Notes under the pieces: model-generated
The model's input: the letters and a program-made list of their open reading frames with translations, nothing else
Database searches by the model: none
What the model was told of the DNA's origin: nothing
Program-made: the position numbers and the translations under genes
In this document: piece after piece, positions 8,908 through 16,590 of the stretch
Layout: each line of letters begins with the position of its first letter
How positions within the stretch are numbered: the first letter of the stretch is position 1
NCBI GenBank assembly: GCA_947254665.1
Contig: CAMYEJ010000001.1
Location: 1 to 25,761 of the forward strand
DNA from: an uncultured Peptoniphilus sp.
GTDB lineage: Bacteria; Bacillota; Clostridia; Tissierellales; Peptoniphilaceae
Direction of reading: 5' to 3'
Length of the DNA: 25,761 nt

Positions 8908-9365
8908 ACATTGTACTATACGAACCAGAAATCCACTGGAATACAGGAGCAATAGCGAGATCATGTGGACTAACCCACACTAGGCTCCATCTTATAGAGC
9001 CATTTGGATTTGAAATAGACGACAAACATTTAAAGAGAGCAGGTCTCGACTATTGGGATTTAGTTGATATAAATATTTACAAAAATGTAGAAGAGCTTTA
9101 TGCGAAGTATCCAGAAGGTAGATTTTTCATGGCGACGACCAAGGCGAAGAAACTCTACACAGAAGTAGAATTCCAAGACGAAGACTTCATAATGTTTGGA
9201 CCAGAGACGAGAGGATTGCCAGAGGATATGATCTTTGGAAATTACGATATGGCGATAAAGATTCCGATGCTCAAAGATTTTGGTAGGAGTTTAAACCTTG
9301 CCAACTCAGCGAATATAATCTTGTTTGAAGCGCTAAGACAACTTAATTTTTTAGATTTAGGATAA
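8898..9365 (+). CDS. trmL: tRNA (cytidine(34)-2'-O)-methyltransferase TrmL
   Basis: A 155-residue SPOUT methyltransferase, single-domain as in TrmL. The N-terminal IVLYEPEIHWNTGAIAR corresponds to the family's IVLxxPEIPxNTGNIxR. The SAM-binding trefoil-knot motifs are FGPETRGLP (100-108) and RSLNLANSANI (130-140). TrmL methylates the ribose of the wobble nucleotide 34 in certain leucine tRNAs using S-adenosylmethionine. Pro-Pro/Asn of the N-terminal motif is replaced by His-Trp and the second Asn by Ala, so assignment within SPOUT rests on length and the knot motifs. GGAGG precedes the ATG, which lies inside the end of the flavoprotein gene (10-nt overlap). Confidence 0.9.
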   Translation: MSLNIVLYEPEIHWNTGAIARSCGLTHTRLHLIEPFGFEIDDKHLKRAGLDYWDLVDINIYKNVEELYAKYPEGRFFMATTKAKKLYTEVEFQDEDFIMFGPETRGLPEDMIFGNYDMAIKIPMLKDFGRSLNLANSANIILFEALRQLNFLDLG

Positions 9366-9373
9366 GGAGATAA

Positions 9374-10036
9374 ATGAAAAAAGGAACTATATTTTTTGAT
9401 TTCGACGGAACCATTCACGAAACCATGTATATCTACGGACCTGCGCTGGATAAGGCGAAGGCATACTTAGATGAACACAAAATACCTTACCAAGGATTGG
9501 AAGAAAATCTCTACCACACATATCTTGGATACAACGCAGACGATATGTGGAAGATGGTCATGGGCGGAAACGACAAGGAGACCATTCACCTCGTTTCAAG
9601 TATCGTAGGTAGAGAGATGAATTCCAATCTGGACAAAGGTCTTGGCAGACTCTATCCAAGGACAGAAGAAACTCTTCTGGAACTTAAAGAGCGTGGATAC
9701 ACATTAGTATATATTTCCAACGCAAGAAACGCCTACTATGAAAAGGTAAAAGAAAACTATAAATTGGACAGATTTTTCGACGGATTTTTGACTTCGCAGA
9801 TGTACAATGAACTTCCAAAGGAAGAAATTTTAAAATCGGTGAAGCACAAGTATCCTGCGCCATACTACATAGTTGGAGACAGATTTTTCGACATGGTAGG
9901 CGGACAGAAAAACAATATGACTACTATCTTTTGCAACTACGGATACGGCAAACCGGAAGAAGGAAAAGATGCGAGCTATAGAATTGATAGCATAGACGAA
10001 CTCTTAGAAGTCATGAGATTGGAGGAGAAATGTTAG
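9374..10036 (+). CDS. HAD-superfamily hydrolase
   Basis: A 220-residue haloacid-dehalogenase-type phosphatase. Motif I is DFDGT (Asp9, Asp11), motif II is the Ser in VYISNA (Ser115), motif III is Lys149 in LPKEEIL, and motif IV is GDRFFD (Asp169, Asp173). A helical cap occupies roughly residues 18-95, as in the phosphoglycolate-phosphatase-like subgroup. The substrate cannot be named from sequence. AAGGAG lies ahead of the ATG, 8 nt after trmL, and the stop overlaps the ADP-ribosylglycohydrolase ATG by 7 nt. Confidence 0.88.
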   Translation: MKKGTIFFDFDGTIHETMYIYGPALDKAKAYLDEHKIPYQGLEENLYHTYLGYNADDMWKMVMGGNDKETIHLVSSIVGREMNSNLDKGLGRLYPRTEETLLELKERGYTLVYISNARNAYYEKVKENYKLDRFFDGFLTSQMYNELPKEEILKSVKHKYPAPYYIVGDRFFDMVGGQKNNMTTIFCNYGYGKPEEGKDASYRIDSIDELLEVMRLEEKC

Positions 10037-10956
10037 GAGCAATCATAGGCGATACAGTAGGTTCAATCTACGAATTTAACAATATAAATACCAAGAACTT
10101 TGAATTTTTCCAAGACAATATGGAACTAACCGACGATTCCGTTATGACCTTGGCAGTTGCAAAGGCTCTAATGGATACATTGGAAACTGGAAATGAAAGT
10201 GGATTTAAAAATCTATCTAGAGAAATTTCTGAAGAAAAATTAAAATTTATAAGAGATAAATTTGGCAGTGAAGAAATAAATCCTAAGACAGAACTAGAAG
10301 CAAATGCAATCCTAAGAATGGTTGAAATCGGAAATAAATATCCATACATGAGCTACGGAACCAGGTTTAGATACTGGCTGGAAAAACCGATTCCATATAA
10401 TTCATTTGGAAATGGATCTGCCATGAGGGTGAGCCCTGTGGCATATGTAGCTAATAATTTAGAAGAAGTCAAATTTCTTTCAAAGGAAGTGACAAAAGTA
10501 TCCCACAACCACGAAGAAGGTATAAAGGGAGCGGAAGCTACAGCAGTTGCAATATTTATGGCAAGAAATAAATGTAGCAAGGAAGAAATAAAAGCTGAAA
10601 TGGAAAAATATTATAACCTGGACTTTAACTACGAAGACTTGGTAAGAAACTACGGCTTCAACGAAACGTGTCAAGGCACAGTTCCACAAGCTCTATATAT
10701 CTTCCTAGAATCGAAAGACTTCGAAGACGCAATAAGGACAGCCATCTCAATAGGAGGCGACTCGGACACATTGGCGGCGATAGTAGGCTCCATAGCAGAA
10801 CCATACTACGGCATCCCAGAAGAGTTAGAGAAAAAGGCACTTACCTACATGGATAGTTACGAAAGAAAAATCTATGATGAATTTCAAGAATTAATAAGCA
10901 AAGATGAAAAAACAAATGAACAGTCAAAAGGTATATCAAGGACCGGAAAGAATTGA
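10030..10956 (+). CDS. ADP-ribosylglycohydrolase family protein
   Basis: A 308-residue DraG/ARH-type hydrolase. The metal-binding motifs are all present: GAIIGDTVGS (3-12), TDDSVMT (34-40), GNGSAMRVSPV (128-137), SHNHEEGIKGA (158-168) and GGDSDTLAAI (242-251). Such enzymes use two Mg2+ or Mn2+ ions to remove ADP-ribose from proteins, nucleic acids or small molecules; the target here is unknown. GGAGG precedes the ATG, which overlaps the HAD stop. The last 13 residues (from 296) are encoded by DNA that also carries the start of the ilvD remnant in another frame; the conserved fold ends before that, near IYDEFQELIS (281-290). Confidence 0.92.
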   Translation: MLGAIIGDTVGSIYEFNNINTKNFEFFQDNMELTDDSVMTLAVAKALMDTLETGNESGFKNLSREISEEKLKFIRDKFGSEEINPKTELEANAILRMVEIGNKYPYMSYGTRFRYWLEKPIPYNSFGNGSAMRVSPVAYVANNLEEVKFLSKEVTKVSHNHEEGIKGAEATAVAIFMARNKCSKEEIKAEMEKYYNLDFNYEDLVRNYGFNETCQGTVPQALYIFLESKDFEDAIRTAISIGGDSDTLAAIVGSIAEPYYGIPEELEKKALTYMDSYERKIYDEFQELISKDEKTNEQSKGISRTGKN

Positions 10957-11134
10957 AGCAAGGTCACTACTTTATGCAACAGGAAAATTAGAAAAAGATA
11001 TCGGAAGAAAGCCGTTAATAGGAGTTGTAAGCTCATTTAACGAAATCGTTCCAGGACATTTCAACTTTTCACAAAAATTTCATCTTAATTATTTTACTTT
11101 TTGCCTGCCATATGTTATTATAACTAAAGCTTAG
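10916..11134 (+). pseudogene. ilvD: ilvD remnant (dihydroxy-acid dehydratase N-terminus only)
   Basis: From the ATG at 10916 (an in-frame ATG also lies at 10904) the frame reads a recognisable IlvD N-terminus: GPERIEARSLLYATGKL, then KPLIGVVSSFNEIVPGH. IlvD enzymes of about 550-570 residues begin this way (ARALWRATG, AVVNSF, VPGHVHL in E. coli). After the VPGH block, near 11065, similarity ends and the frame continues through about 24 unrelated A/T-rich codons to a TAG-equivalent stop inside a terminator. The iron-sulfur cysteines and the rest of the catalytic domain are absent, so it cannot be active in valine, isoleucine or pantothenate synthesis. It has no good ribosome binding site and overlaps the 3' end of the ADP-ribosylglycohydrolase gene. 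It looks like a deletion remnant; an assembly join is the alternative. Confidence 0.8.
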
Positions 11135-11152
11135 GTGTTCCTAGGCTTTTTT
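11127..11152 (+). terminator. Intrinsic terminator before the S10 operon
   Basis: AGCTTAGG (11128-11135) pairs with CCTAGGCT (11140-11147) with one G-U pair, a TGTT loop and a six-T tail (11147-11152). It closes the dnaE-to-ilvD-remnant unit and insulates the ribosomal promoter. Confidence 0.88.
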
Positions 11153-11198
11153 ATGCGGAAAAATTTCTAAGTATCTTGGTTTTAAAATCATTGCTTAC

Positions 11199-11227
11199 TT
11201 GAAATTTCAGCCGTTTTATTGTATAAT
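11199..11227 (+). promoter_or_regulatory. Strong sigma-A promoter of the ribosomal supercluster
   Basis: TTGAAA (11199-11204) and a perfect TATAAT (11222-11227) with an optimal 17-nt spacer. Predicted start about 11234, giving a leader of roughly 178 nt before rpsJ. The strongest promoter-like sequence I found in the window. Confidence 0.88.
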
Positions 11228-11233
11228 ATTTAA

Positions 11234-11411
11234 GTATTTGTTTAATGAAAAAAATTGCGATGATGTCATAGGTTGCCTAAGATTTTCGGGAAAAGGACCT
11301 TGGGGTAATTATGACGGAGAAGTCCGAAGAATCGGGCTGGGTTATTTTCCTACGCACTGGATACACCAGGACGCGTTTATCCATAACCCCCTTCGCAAAG
11401 AGGAGGTAAAA
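11234..11411 (+). promoter_or_regulatory. Structured 5' leader of the S10 operon
   Basis: The untranslated leader folds by eye into at least three hairpins. CCTAAG (11276-11281) pairs with CTTGGG (11299-11304), enclosing TTTT-CGGG-AAAA. CGGA (11315-11318) pairs with TCCG (11323-11326). A long three-tier hairpin then has outer arms GGGTTAT (11339-11345) and ATAACCC (11383-11389), middle arms ACGC (11352-11355) and GCGT (11373-11376), and apical arms CTGG (11357-11360) and CCAG (11366-11369) around ATACA. The last arm ends 9 nt before the AGAGGAGG ribosome binding site. No T-tract follows it, so it is not a terminator. In E. coli the S10 leader mediates L4 autoregulation; whether this unrelated-looking leader does anything similar is unknown. 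Confidence 0.7.
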
Positions 11412-11723
11412 ATGTCAAACAAACAAAAGATTAGAATCAGGCTTAAGGCTTATGATCACGAATTACTTGATAATTCAGCTAAGAGAATTGTAGAAGCAGC
11501 TAAGGCTACTGGAGCTAAGGTTTCAGGACCTATTCCTCTTCCTACTGAAAAGGAAGTTGTAACTATTCTTAGAGCTGTTCATAAGTACAAAGATTCTAGA
11601 GAACAATTTGAGCAAAGGACTCATAAAAGACTTATCGATATTATTGGTCCAAACCAAAAGACCGTTGACGCTCTTATGAAGTTAAATCTTCCTGCAGGCG
11701 TTGATATAGAAATTAAGCTTTAA
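11412..11723 (+). CDS. rpsJ: Small ribosomal subunit protein S10 (NusE)
   Basis: 103 residues, the family's usual length. [20 protein letters not shown] and [15 protein letters not shown] are hallmark S10 stretches. S10 sits in the 30S head and, as NusE, also joins NusB in antitermination complexes. The start is ATG 11412 with AGAGGAGG 7 nt upstream; the frame happens to be open for 71 codons further upstream, but that part contains the promoter and leader. Codons are strongly T-ending (ACT, GCT, GTT, CTT). Confidence 0.98.
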   Translation: MSNKQKIRIRLKAYDHELLDNSAKRIVEAAKATGAKVSGPIPLPTEKEVVTILRAVHKYKDSREQFEQRTHKRLIDIIGPNQKTVDALMKLNLPAGVDIEIKL

Positions 11724-11739
11724 TAATTGTTCTTTATAA

Positions 11740-11754
11740 GATTACGATGTAATC
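11740..11754 (+). other. Hairpin between rpsJ and rplC
   Basis: GATTAC (11740-11745) and GTAATC (11749-11754) form a perfect 6-bp stem with a GAT loop. It lies in the 59-nt rpsJ-rplC gap, the widest inside the cluster. No T-tract follows, so it is more likely an RNA-processing or stability element, or chance, than a terminator. Confidence 0.45.
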
Positions 11755-11782
11755 CGCTGTAAAATTTAGGAGGTGTAGAAAT

Positions 11783-12415
11783 TTGAAATTTCTAATTGGT
11801 AAAAAAGTCGGCATGACTCAACTTTTTGACGAAAATGGTACAGTTACTCCTGTAACAGTTATTCAAGCTATGCCTAATGTCGTTGTTCAAAAGAAGACCG
11901 TTGAAACTGATGGTTACAATGCAGTTCAAGTTGCTTCTGGCGATGTTAAGCTAAACAGGGTAAACAAACCAACTAAAGGACATTTCGAAAAGGCTAATGT
12001 TGAGCCTAAGAAATATCTTAACGAATTTAAAACTGATGATTTAGATAGCTATGAAATTGGAAAAGAATTAAACGTAACTGTTTTTTCTGAAGGAGATTTC
12101 GTAGATGTTGTAGGAACTTCTAAAGGTAAGGGAACTCAAGGGGTTGTAACTCGTCACGGTTTCGGACGTGGCCGTGAAACTCACGGTTCTAAGTTCCACA
12201 GAATGCCTGGTGGTATGGGAGCTGCAACTTATCCTGGAAAAGTTTGGAAGAACCACAGAATGGCTGGAAAGACTGGTAACGAAAGAGTTACTGTTCAAAA
12301 CCTACTAGTTGTAAGAGTTGACGAAGAAAGAAACTTAATCTTCGTTAAAGGATCTATTCCAGGACCTAAACGTGGAAAAGTCACTGTTAAAGAAACAGTT
12401 AAACAAGGTAAGTAA
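11783..12415 (+). CDS. rplC: Large ribosomal subunit protein L3
   Basis: 210 residues, typical length. It begins KFLIGKKVGMTQLFDENG and carries the L3 core GVVTRHGFGRGRETHGSKFHR (in part, about 118-138) and the extended loop that reaches the peptidyl transferase centre. The start codon is TTG at 11783, supported by AGGAGGTG at 11768-11775 and by the protein's standard N-terminus. L3 is one of the earliest proteins to bind 23S rRNA. Confidence 0.97.
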   Translation: MKFLIGKKVGMTQLFDENGTVTPVTVIQAMPNVVVQKKTVETDGYNAVQVASGDVKLNRVNKPTKGHFEKANVEPKKYLNEFKTDDLDSYEIGKELNVTVFSEGDFVDVVGTSKGKGTQGVVTRHGFGRGRETHGSKFHRMPGGMGAATYPGKVWKNHRMAGKTGNERVTVQNLLVVRVDEERNLIFVKGSIPGPKRGKVTVKETVKQGK

Positions 12416-12426
12416 GGAGGGTTTTC

Positions 12427-13116
12427 ATGACAAAAGTTAAAGTATTCGATATGACTGGAGCTGAGGTTTCAGAAATTGAACTAGATGAAAACATCTTTGG
12501 TTTAAAAGAAGAGCTAACTGAAGAAGAAATCGAAAAGTTAGTTGAAGAAGGAAACTTCGATACTGAAAATAGAATTAATAGACACGCAGTTTACCTAGTT
12601 GTTAAAAACCAACTTGCAAACAAGAGACAAGGTACTCACGCTTGCAAAACTCGTGCAGAAGTAAGGGGTGGAGGTAGAAAACCTTGGAGACAAAAGGGTA
12701 CAGGACGTGCTCGTCAAGGCAGTATCCGTTCACCACAATGGAGAAAAGGCGGTATCGTATTTGCGAAAAAACCTCGTGACTACTCATACACTACTCCTAA
12801 GAAGGTTAGAAGACTTGCTCTTAAGTCTGTGCTTACTTCTAAAGTAAACTTAAACGAAATTATCGTAATTGACGACATTAAGATGGATAACATTAAGACT
12901 AAGGACTTCAAGAATTTCTTAAATGCTGTTGGCGTTAAGAAGAGTGCTTACGTTGTTACTGCAGAACATGATAAAAATGTTAATCTATCAGCTAGAAATA
13001 TCGCTGGAGTTAAAGCTTCAGAAGCAAGACTTATAAATGTTTATGATATTTTAAGATATGAAAATCTTGTTATTTCTAAGGCTGCTCTAGGAACAGTTAG
13101 TGAGGTGTTTAAATAA
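12427..13116 (+). CDS. rplD: Large ribosomal subunit protein L4 with an acidic N-terminal insertion
   Basis: 229 residues, about 22 more than B. subtilis L4. The core is normal: KRQGTHACKTRAEVRGGG, GRKPWRQKGTGRARQGS and SPQWRKGG form the loop that lines the exit tunnel. The extra length lies between FGL (24-26) and NRHAVYLVV (51-59), about residues 27-49, reading EELTEEEIEKLVEEG and onward, strongly acidic and probably helical. L4 is the autoregulator of the S10 operon in E. coli; no such role is shown here. AGGAGGG precedes the ATG. Confidence 0.97.
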   Translation: MTKVKVFDMTGAEVSEIELDENIFGLKEELTEEEIEKLVEEGNFDTENRINRHAVYLVVKNQLANKRQGTHACKTRAEVRGGGRKPWRQKGTGRARQGSIRSPQWRKGGIVFAKKPRDYSYTTPKKVRRLALKSVLTSKVNLNEIIVIDDIKMDNIKTKDFKNFLNAVGVKKSAYVVTAEHDKNVNLSARNIAGVKASEARLINVYDILRYENLVISKAALGTVSEVFK

Positions 13117-13406
13117 TGAGTAAGTTTGATATTATTATAGAACCAATAATAACTGAAAAATCAATGGCTGACATGGAACATAATAAGTACACTTTCAAAG
13201 TTAGAAAGAATGCTACTAAGCCTGAAATCAAAAGCGCTATAGAAAGCATCTTCGGCGTAGAAATTGAAAGAGTAAATACTATGCATGTTAGAGGTAAATT
13301 AAAAAGACAAGGAGCTACTAGCGGATACAGAGCTTCTTGGAAGAAAGCAATTATAACCCTTAAAGATTCATCTAAACCGATTGAATTCTTTGAAGGTTTG
13401 AACTAA
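13116..13406 (+). CDS. rplW: Large ribosomal subunit protein L23
   Basis: 96 residues. IIIEPIITEKSM and YTFKVRKNATKPEIKSAIE are the family's standard N-terminal stretch, and KKAIITL lies near the end. L23 sits at the tunnel exit and is the docking site for trigger factor and SRP. The ATG overlaps the last base of the rplD stop (TAATG), so it is translationally coupled. Confidence 0.97.
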   Translation: MSKFDIIIEPIITEKSMADMEHNKYTFKVRKNATKPEIKSAIESIFGVEIERVNTMHVRGKLKRQGATSGYRASWKKAIITLKDSSKPIEFFEGLN

Positions 13407-13423
13407 TAAAGGGGGATTAAGTA

Positions 13424-14254
13424 ATGGCAATTAGAGGATATAAACCCACAACTCCTTCTAGACGTCAAATGACAGTAGCTACATTTGAAGAAGTTACAAG
13501 GAGCATTCCTGAAAAGTCACTTACTGTAAATCTTAATACTACTGCCGGAAGAAACGCTCACGGAAGAATCACTTCTAGACACAGAGGCGGCGGAGTTAAG
13601 AGAAAATACAGAATCATCGATTTCAAAAGAAATAAAGATAATATACCAGCTAAAGTACAAACTATAGAATACGATCCATACAGAACTGCATACATCGCAC
13701 TAGTTGCATATGCAGATGGTGAAAAGAGATACATCTTAGCACCTAACGGGCTAAAGGTTGGAGATGTTGTTGAATCTGGAGAACACGCTGACATCAAAGT
13801 CGGTAACGCTCTAGAACTTAAGAATATCCCAGTTGGTACAACTGTTCATAACGTTGAATTACTACCTGGAAAAGGTGGACAACTTGCAAGATCTGCAGGA
13901 GCTGAAGTTCAACTTATGGCAAAAGAAGGAAAGTATGCAACTCTAAGATTACCTTCTACAGAAATGAGAATGGTGCCAATCAATTGTAAAGCGACAATTG
14001 GTCAAGTAAGTAACATTTCTCACGAACTTATAACTCTAGGTAAAGCAGGTAAGAGCAGATATCTTGGAAGAAGACCTCACGTAAGAGGTTCAGCGATGAA
14101 CCCAGTAGATCACCCTCACGGTGGTGGTGAAGGACGTGCTCCAATAGGTCGTCCATCTCCAATGTCTCCATGGGGTAAGAAGACTCTTGGACTTAAGACT
14201 AGAAAGAAAAACAAGAAATCTAACCAATTTATTATAAGAAGAAGAACTAAGTAG
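13424..14254 (+). CDS. rplB: Large ribosomal subunit protein L2
   Basis: 276 residues, standard length. [13 protein letters not shown] opens the protein; [12 protein letters not shown] and the C-terminal [20 protein letters not shown], with the invariant histidine in GGGEG's neighbourhood, are diagnostic. L2 bridges the subunits near the peptidyl transferase centre. A GGGGG-type ribosome binding site lies in the 17-nt gap after rplW. Confidence 0.98.
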   Translation: MAIRGYKPTTPSRRQMTVATFEEVTRSIPEKSLTVNLNTTAGRNAHGRITSRHRGGGVKRKYRIIDFKRNKDNIPAKVQTIEYDPYRTAYIALVAYADGEKRYILAPNGLKVGDVVESGEHADIKVGNALELKNIPVGTTVHNVELLPGKGGQLARSAGAEVQLMAKEGKYATLRLPSTEMRMVPINCKATIGQVSNISHELITLGKAGKSRYLGRRPHVRGSAMNPVDHPHGGGEGRAPIGRPSPMSPWGKKTLGLKTRKKNKKSNQFIIRRRTK

Positions 14255-14264
14255 GAGGGGAAAA

Positions 14265-14549
14265 ATGAGTAGATCACTTAAAAAAGGACCTTTCGCTGAT
14301 GAGCATCTTCTAAAGAAAGTAGATGCACTTAACGAAAAGAATGAAAAACAAGTAATTAAAACATGGTCACGTCGTTCAACAATTTTCCCAGAAATGGTAG
14401 CACACACTATAGCAGTTCACGACGGAAGAAAACATGTTCCAATATATATAACAGAAGATATGGTAGGACACAAATTAGGTGAATTTGTACCTACTAGAAC
14501 TTACAAGGGTCATGCTGGAAAAACCGAAAAGACCATTGGTGGAAAATAA
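14265..14549 (+). CDS. rpsS: Small ribosomal subunit protein S19
   Basis: 94 residues. [29 protein letters not shown] and [16 protein letters not shown] are family hallmarks. S19 pairs with S13 in the head of the 30S subunit. It starts 10 nt after rplB behind AGGAGGGG. Confidence 0.98.
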   Translation: MSRSLKKGPFADEHLLKKVDALNEKNEKQVIKTWSRRSTIFPEMVAHTIAVHDGRKHVPIYITEDMVGHKLGEFVPTRTYKGHAGKTEKTIGGK

Positions 14550-14561
14550 GGAGGTTTTTAA

Positions 14562-14897
14562 ATGGAAGCAAGAGCAATTGCAAAATATATAAGAATTTCA
14601 CCTCTAAAAGTTCACTATATATGTGATGAAATTCGTGGCAAAAGCGTTGAAGAAGCAAAAGCTATACTTATGTTTACACCAAAACGTGGAGCAAAAGAGC
14701 TTTTAAAAGTATTAAATTCAGCAGTAGCCAATGCAGAAAATAATTTGAATTTAGATGCTGACGATCTTTATGTTAAAGAAGCTTACGCAAATGACGGACC
14801 AACTATGAAGAGATTTCGTCCTAAAGCAAAAGGTATGGCTTACCCAATCTTAAAGAGATCAAGTCATATCGGCGTAGTCGTAGCAGAAAGAGAGTAA
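14562..14897 (+). CDS. rplV: Large ribosomal subunit protein L22
   Basis: 111 residues. [22 protein letters not shown] and the C-terminal [18 protein letters not shown] (the beta-hairpin that reaches into the exit tunnel) identify it. That hairpin is where macrolide-resistance changes occur in other bacteria; nothing unusual is seen. AAGGAGG precedes the ATG, 12 nt after rpsS. Confidence 0.97.
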   Translation: MEARAIAKYIRISPLKVHYICDEIRGKSVEEAKAILMFTPKRGAKELLKVLNSAVANAENNLNLDADDLYVKEAYANDGPTMKRFRPKAKGMAYPILKRSSHIGVVVAERE

Positions 14898-14907
14898 GGA
14901 GGTAAAA

Positions 14908-15666
14908 ATGGGCCAAAAAGTTAACCCACACGGTCTTCGCGTTGGCATTATAAAAGACTGGGATTCAAAATGGTATGCTAACAAAAAAGATTTTAGCGAT
15001 CTTCTAATCGAAGACAACAAAATTCGTGAGTATATAAAGACTAAACTATATGCGGCAGGAATCGCAAAAGTAGAAATCGAAAGAGCTGCAAATAGAGTAA
15101 AAGTTTCAATCTCTACCGGTAAACCAGGAATGGTAATAGGCCGTGGAGGAGTTGGAGTAGAAGAACTAAGAGCAGAACTAGAAAAATTAACTGGTAAAAG
15201 CGTAGTAGTAAATGTTGAAGAAATTAAGAATCTAGACATGGATGCAGTACTAGTTGCTGAATCAATAGCAGAAGCACTAGAAAGAAGAATTTCATTCAGA
15301 CGTGCTATGAAACAAGCAATCCAAAGAACCATGAGAGCTGGAGCAAAAGGAATTAAAACTGCAGTATCAGGAAGACTTGGAGGAGCAGACATGGCAAGAA
15401 CTGAAGGATATTCAGAAGGAACCATTCCTCTACAAACACTAAGAGCAGACATTGACTATGGATTTGCAGAAGCAGATACAACCTACGGAAAACTAGGAGT
15501 AAAAGTTTGGCTATACAAGGGAGAAGTTCTTCCTCAAGCAAGAAATGGACAACCTCGCGAAAGAGATAATAGAAAAAAAAGAAAAAACGATCGTGACGGT
15601 AGAAATAGAAGAGGAAAAGGAAATTTCCAAAACCGTAGAAAAGACAACGCTAACAAGGAAGCTTAG
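14908..15666 (+). CDS. rpsC: Small ribosomal subunit protein S3 with a long basic tail
   Basis: 252 residues, some 30 more than the common 215-225. [21 protein letters not shown] opens it, the KH domain carries [15 protein letters not shown] (about 72-86) and the S3 C-domain has [13 protein letters not shown]. After [10 protein letters not shown] the C-terminus is an Arg/Lys/Asn-rich, low-complexity tail of about 45 residues ([20 protein letters not shown] and onward), probably disordered and rRNA- or mRNA-binding. S3 forms part of the mRNA entry channel helicase. Confidence 0.97.
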   Translation: MGQKVNPHGLRVGIIKDWDSKWYANKKDFSDLLIEDNKIREYIKTKLYAAGIAKVEIERAANRVKVSISTGKPGMVIGRGGVGVEELRAELEKLTGKSVVVNVEEIKNLDMDAVLVAESIAEALERRISFRRAMKQAIQRTMRAGAKGIKTAVSGRLGGADMARTEGYSEGTIPLQTLRADIDYGFAEADTTYGKLGVKVWLYKGEVLPQARNGQPRERDNRKKRKNDRDGRNRRGKGNFQNRRKDNANKEA

Positions 15667-15686
15667 TAAGAAGGGAGGAACACAAT

Positions 15687-16118
15687 ATGTTAATGCCTAA
15701 AAGAGTTAAATACCGTAGAGTACACAGAGGCAGAATGAAGGGTAAAGCACAAAAAGGTAACACACTTACCTATGGTGAATACGGACTTCAAGCTTTAGAT
15801 CCAGCATGGATAACAGCAAACCAAATAGAAGCAGCAAGACGTGCGATGACAAGATATATCCGCCGTGGTGGTAATATTTGGATCAAAATCTTCCCGGACA
15901 AACCAGTAACAGAAAAACCAGCTGAAACAAGAATGGGTTCTGGTAAAGGTGCACCATCTTACTGGGTATCAGTAGTTAAACCAGGAAGAGTATTATTTGA
16001 AATGAGTGGAGTATCAGAAGAAATTGCAAGAGAAGCAATGAGACTTGCAGCAATGAAACTACCAATCAAAACTAAATTTGTTATGAAAGATAAGGATGGT
16101 GAATCAATTGAAGACTAA
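15687..16118 (+). CDS. rplP: Large ribosomal subunit protein L16
   Basis: 143 residues. The N-terminus [19 protein letters not shown] matches the family, which fixes ATG 15687 over the ATG two codons later. [21 protein letters not shown] and GKGAPSYWV follow. L16 contacts the A-site tRNA elbow. AGGGAGG lies upstream; the gene for L29 starts inside its 3' end. Confidence 0.97.
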   Translation: MLMPKRVKYRRVHRGRMKGKAQKGNTLTYGEYGLQALDPAWITANQIEAARRAMTRYIRRGGNIWIKIFPDKPVTEKPAETRMGSGKGAPSYWVSVVKPGRVLFEMSGVSEEIAREAMRLAAMKLPIKTKFVMKDKDGESIED

Positions 16119-16314
16119 AGAGATTCGAAGCCTTTCAAGTGAACAACTTGTAAATAAAGTAGAAGAATTAAAAAACGAACTATTTAATCTAAGATTTAGA
16201 CTCGCTACAGGTCAACTTGATAATCCATCAAGTATAAAGCTAGTTAAGACAGACATTGCAAGATGCAAGACTATCTTAAGAGAAAGAGAACTAAACTTAG
16301 GAAGGGAGGCATAA
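16108..16314 (+). CDS. rpmC: Large ribosomal subunit protein L29
   Basis: 68 residues from TTG 16108 (first residues [13 protein letters not shown]), which fits the usual L29 N-terminus and has GGTGA 5 nt upstream. In-frame ATG 16096 and GTG 16099 would add four or three residues and lack a better ribosome binding site. [20 protein letters not shown] is the family signature. L29 lies beside L23 at the tunnel exit. Its start overlaps the end of rplP by 11 nt. Confidence 0.93.
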   Translation: MKTKEIRSLSSEQLVNKVEELKNELFNLRFRLATGQLDNPSSIKLVKTDIARCKTILRERELNLGREA

Positions 16315-16317
16315 TCC

Positions 16318-16572
16318 ATGGAAAGAAACCATAGAAAGACAATAATCGGAACAGTTGTAAGTGACAAAATGGACAAAACTATAACTGTTGCTATAGAAAC
16401 ATTTGTTGCACATCCCATCTATAAAAAGAGATTTAAAAAGACTGCTAAGTTTAAAGCTCATGACGAAAACAATGAGTGCCAAGTAGGCGATAAAGTAAAA
16501 CTAATGGAAACTAGACCACTATCAAAAGATAAAAGATGGAGACTAGTGGAAATTCTAGAAAGAGCAAAATAA
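16318..16572 (+). CDS. rpsQ: Small ribosomal subunit protein S17
   Basis: 84 residues. [21 protein letters not shown] and [30 protein letters not shown] (in part) are the OB-fold strands of S17. Its AGGGAGG ribosome binding site lies within the last codons of rpmC, only 3 nt separating the genes. Confidence 0.97.
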   Translation: MERNHRKTIIGTVVSDKMDKTITVAIETFVAHPIYKKRFKKTAKFKAHDENNECQVGDKVKLMETRPLSKDKRWRLVEILERAK

Positions 16573-16590
16573 GGAAGGAGGATTTCTTTA

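Noticed and set aside
10030..10956. ADP-ribosylglycohydrolase as an antitoxin or immunity protein of a toxin system
   Set aside because: No ADP-ribosyltransferase or toxin-like gene lies next to it; its neighbours are metabolic and tRNA-modification genes.
11199..11411. In-frame upstream extension of rpsJ (71 codons)
   Set aside because: It contains the -35 and -10 boxes and the structured leader, S10 has a fixed N-terminus, and ATG 11412 has its own strong ribosome binding site.
14859..15452. Long minus-strand open frame (197 codons) opposite rpsC
   Set aside because: It is a shadow of rpsC and rplV coding sequence; the Ser/Ala/Leu-rich product has no family features and no ribosome binding site.
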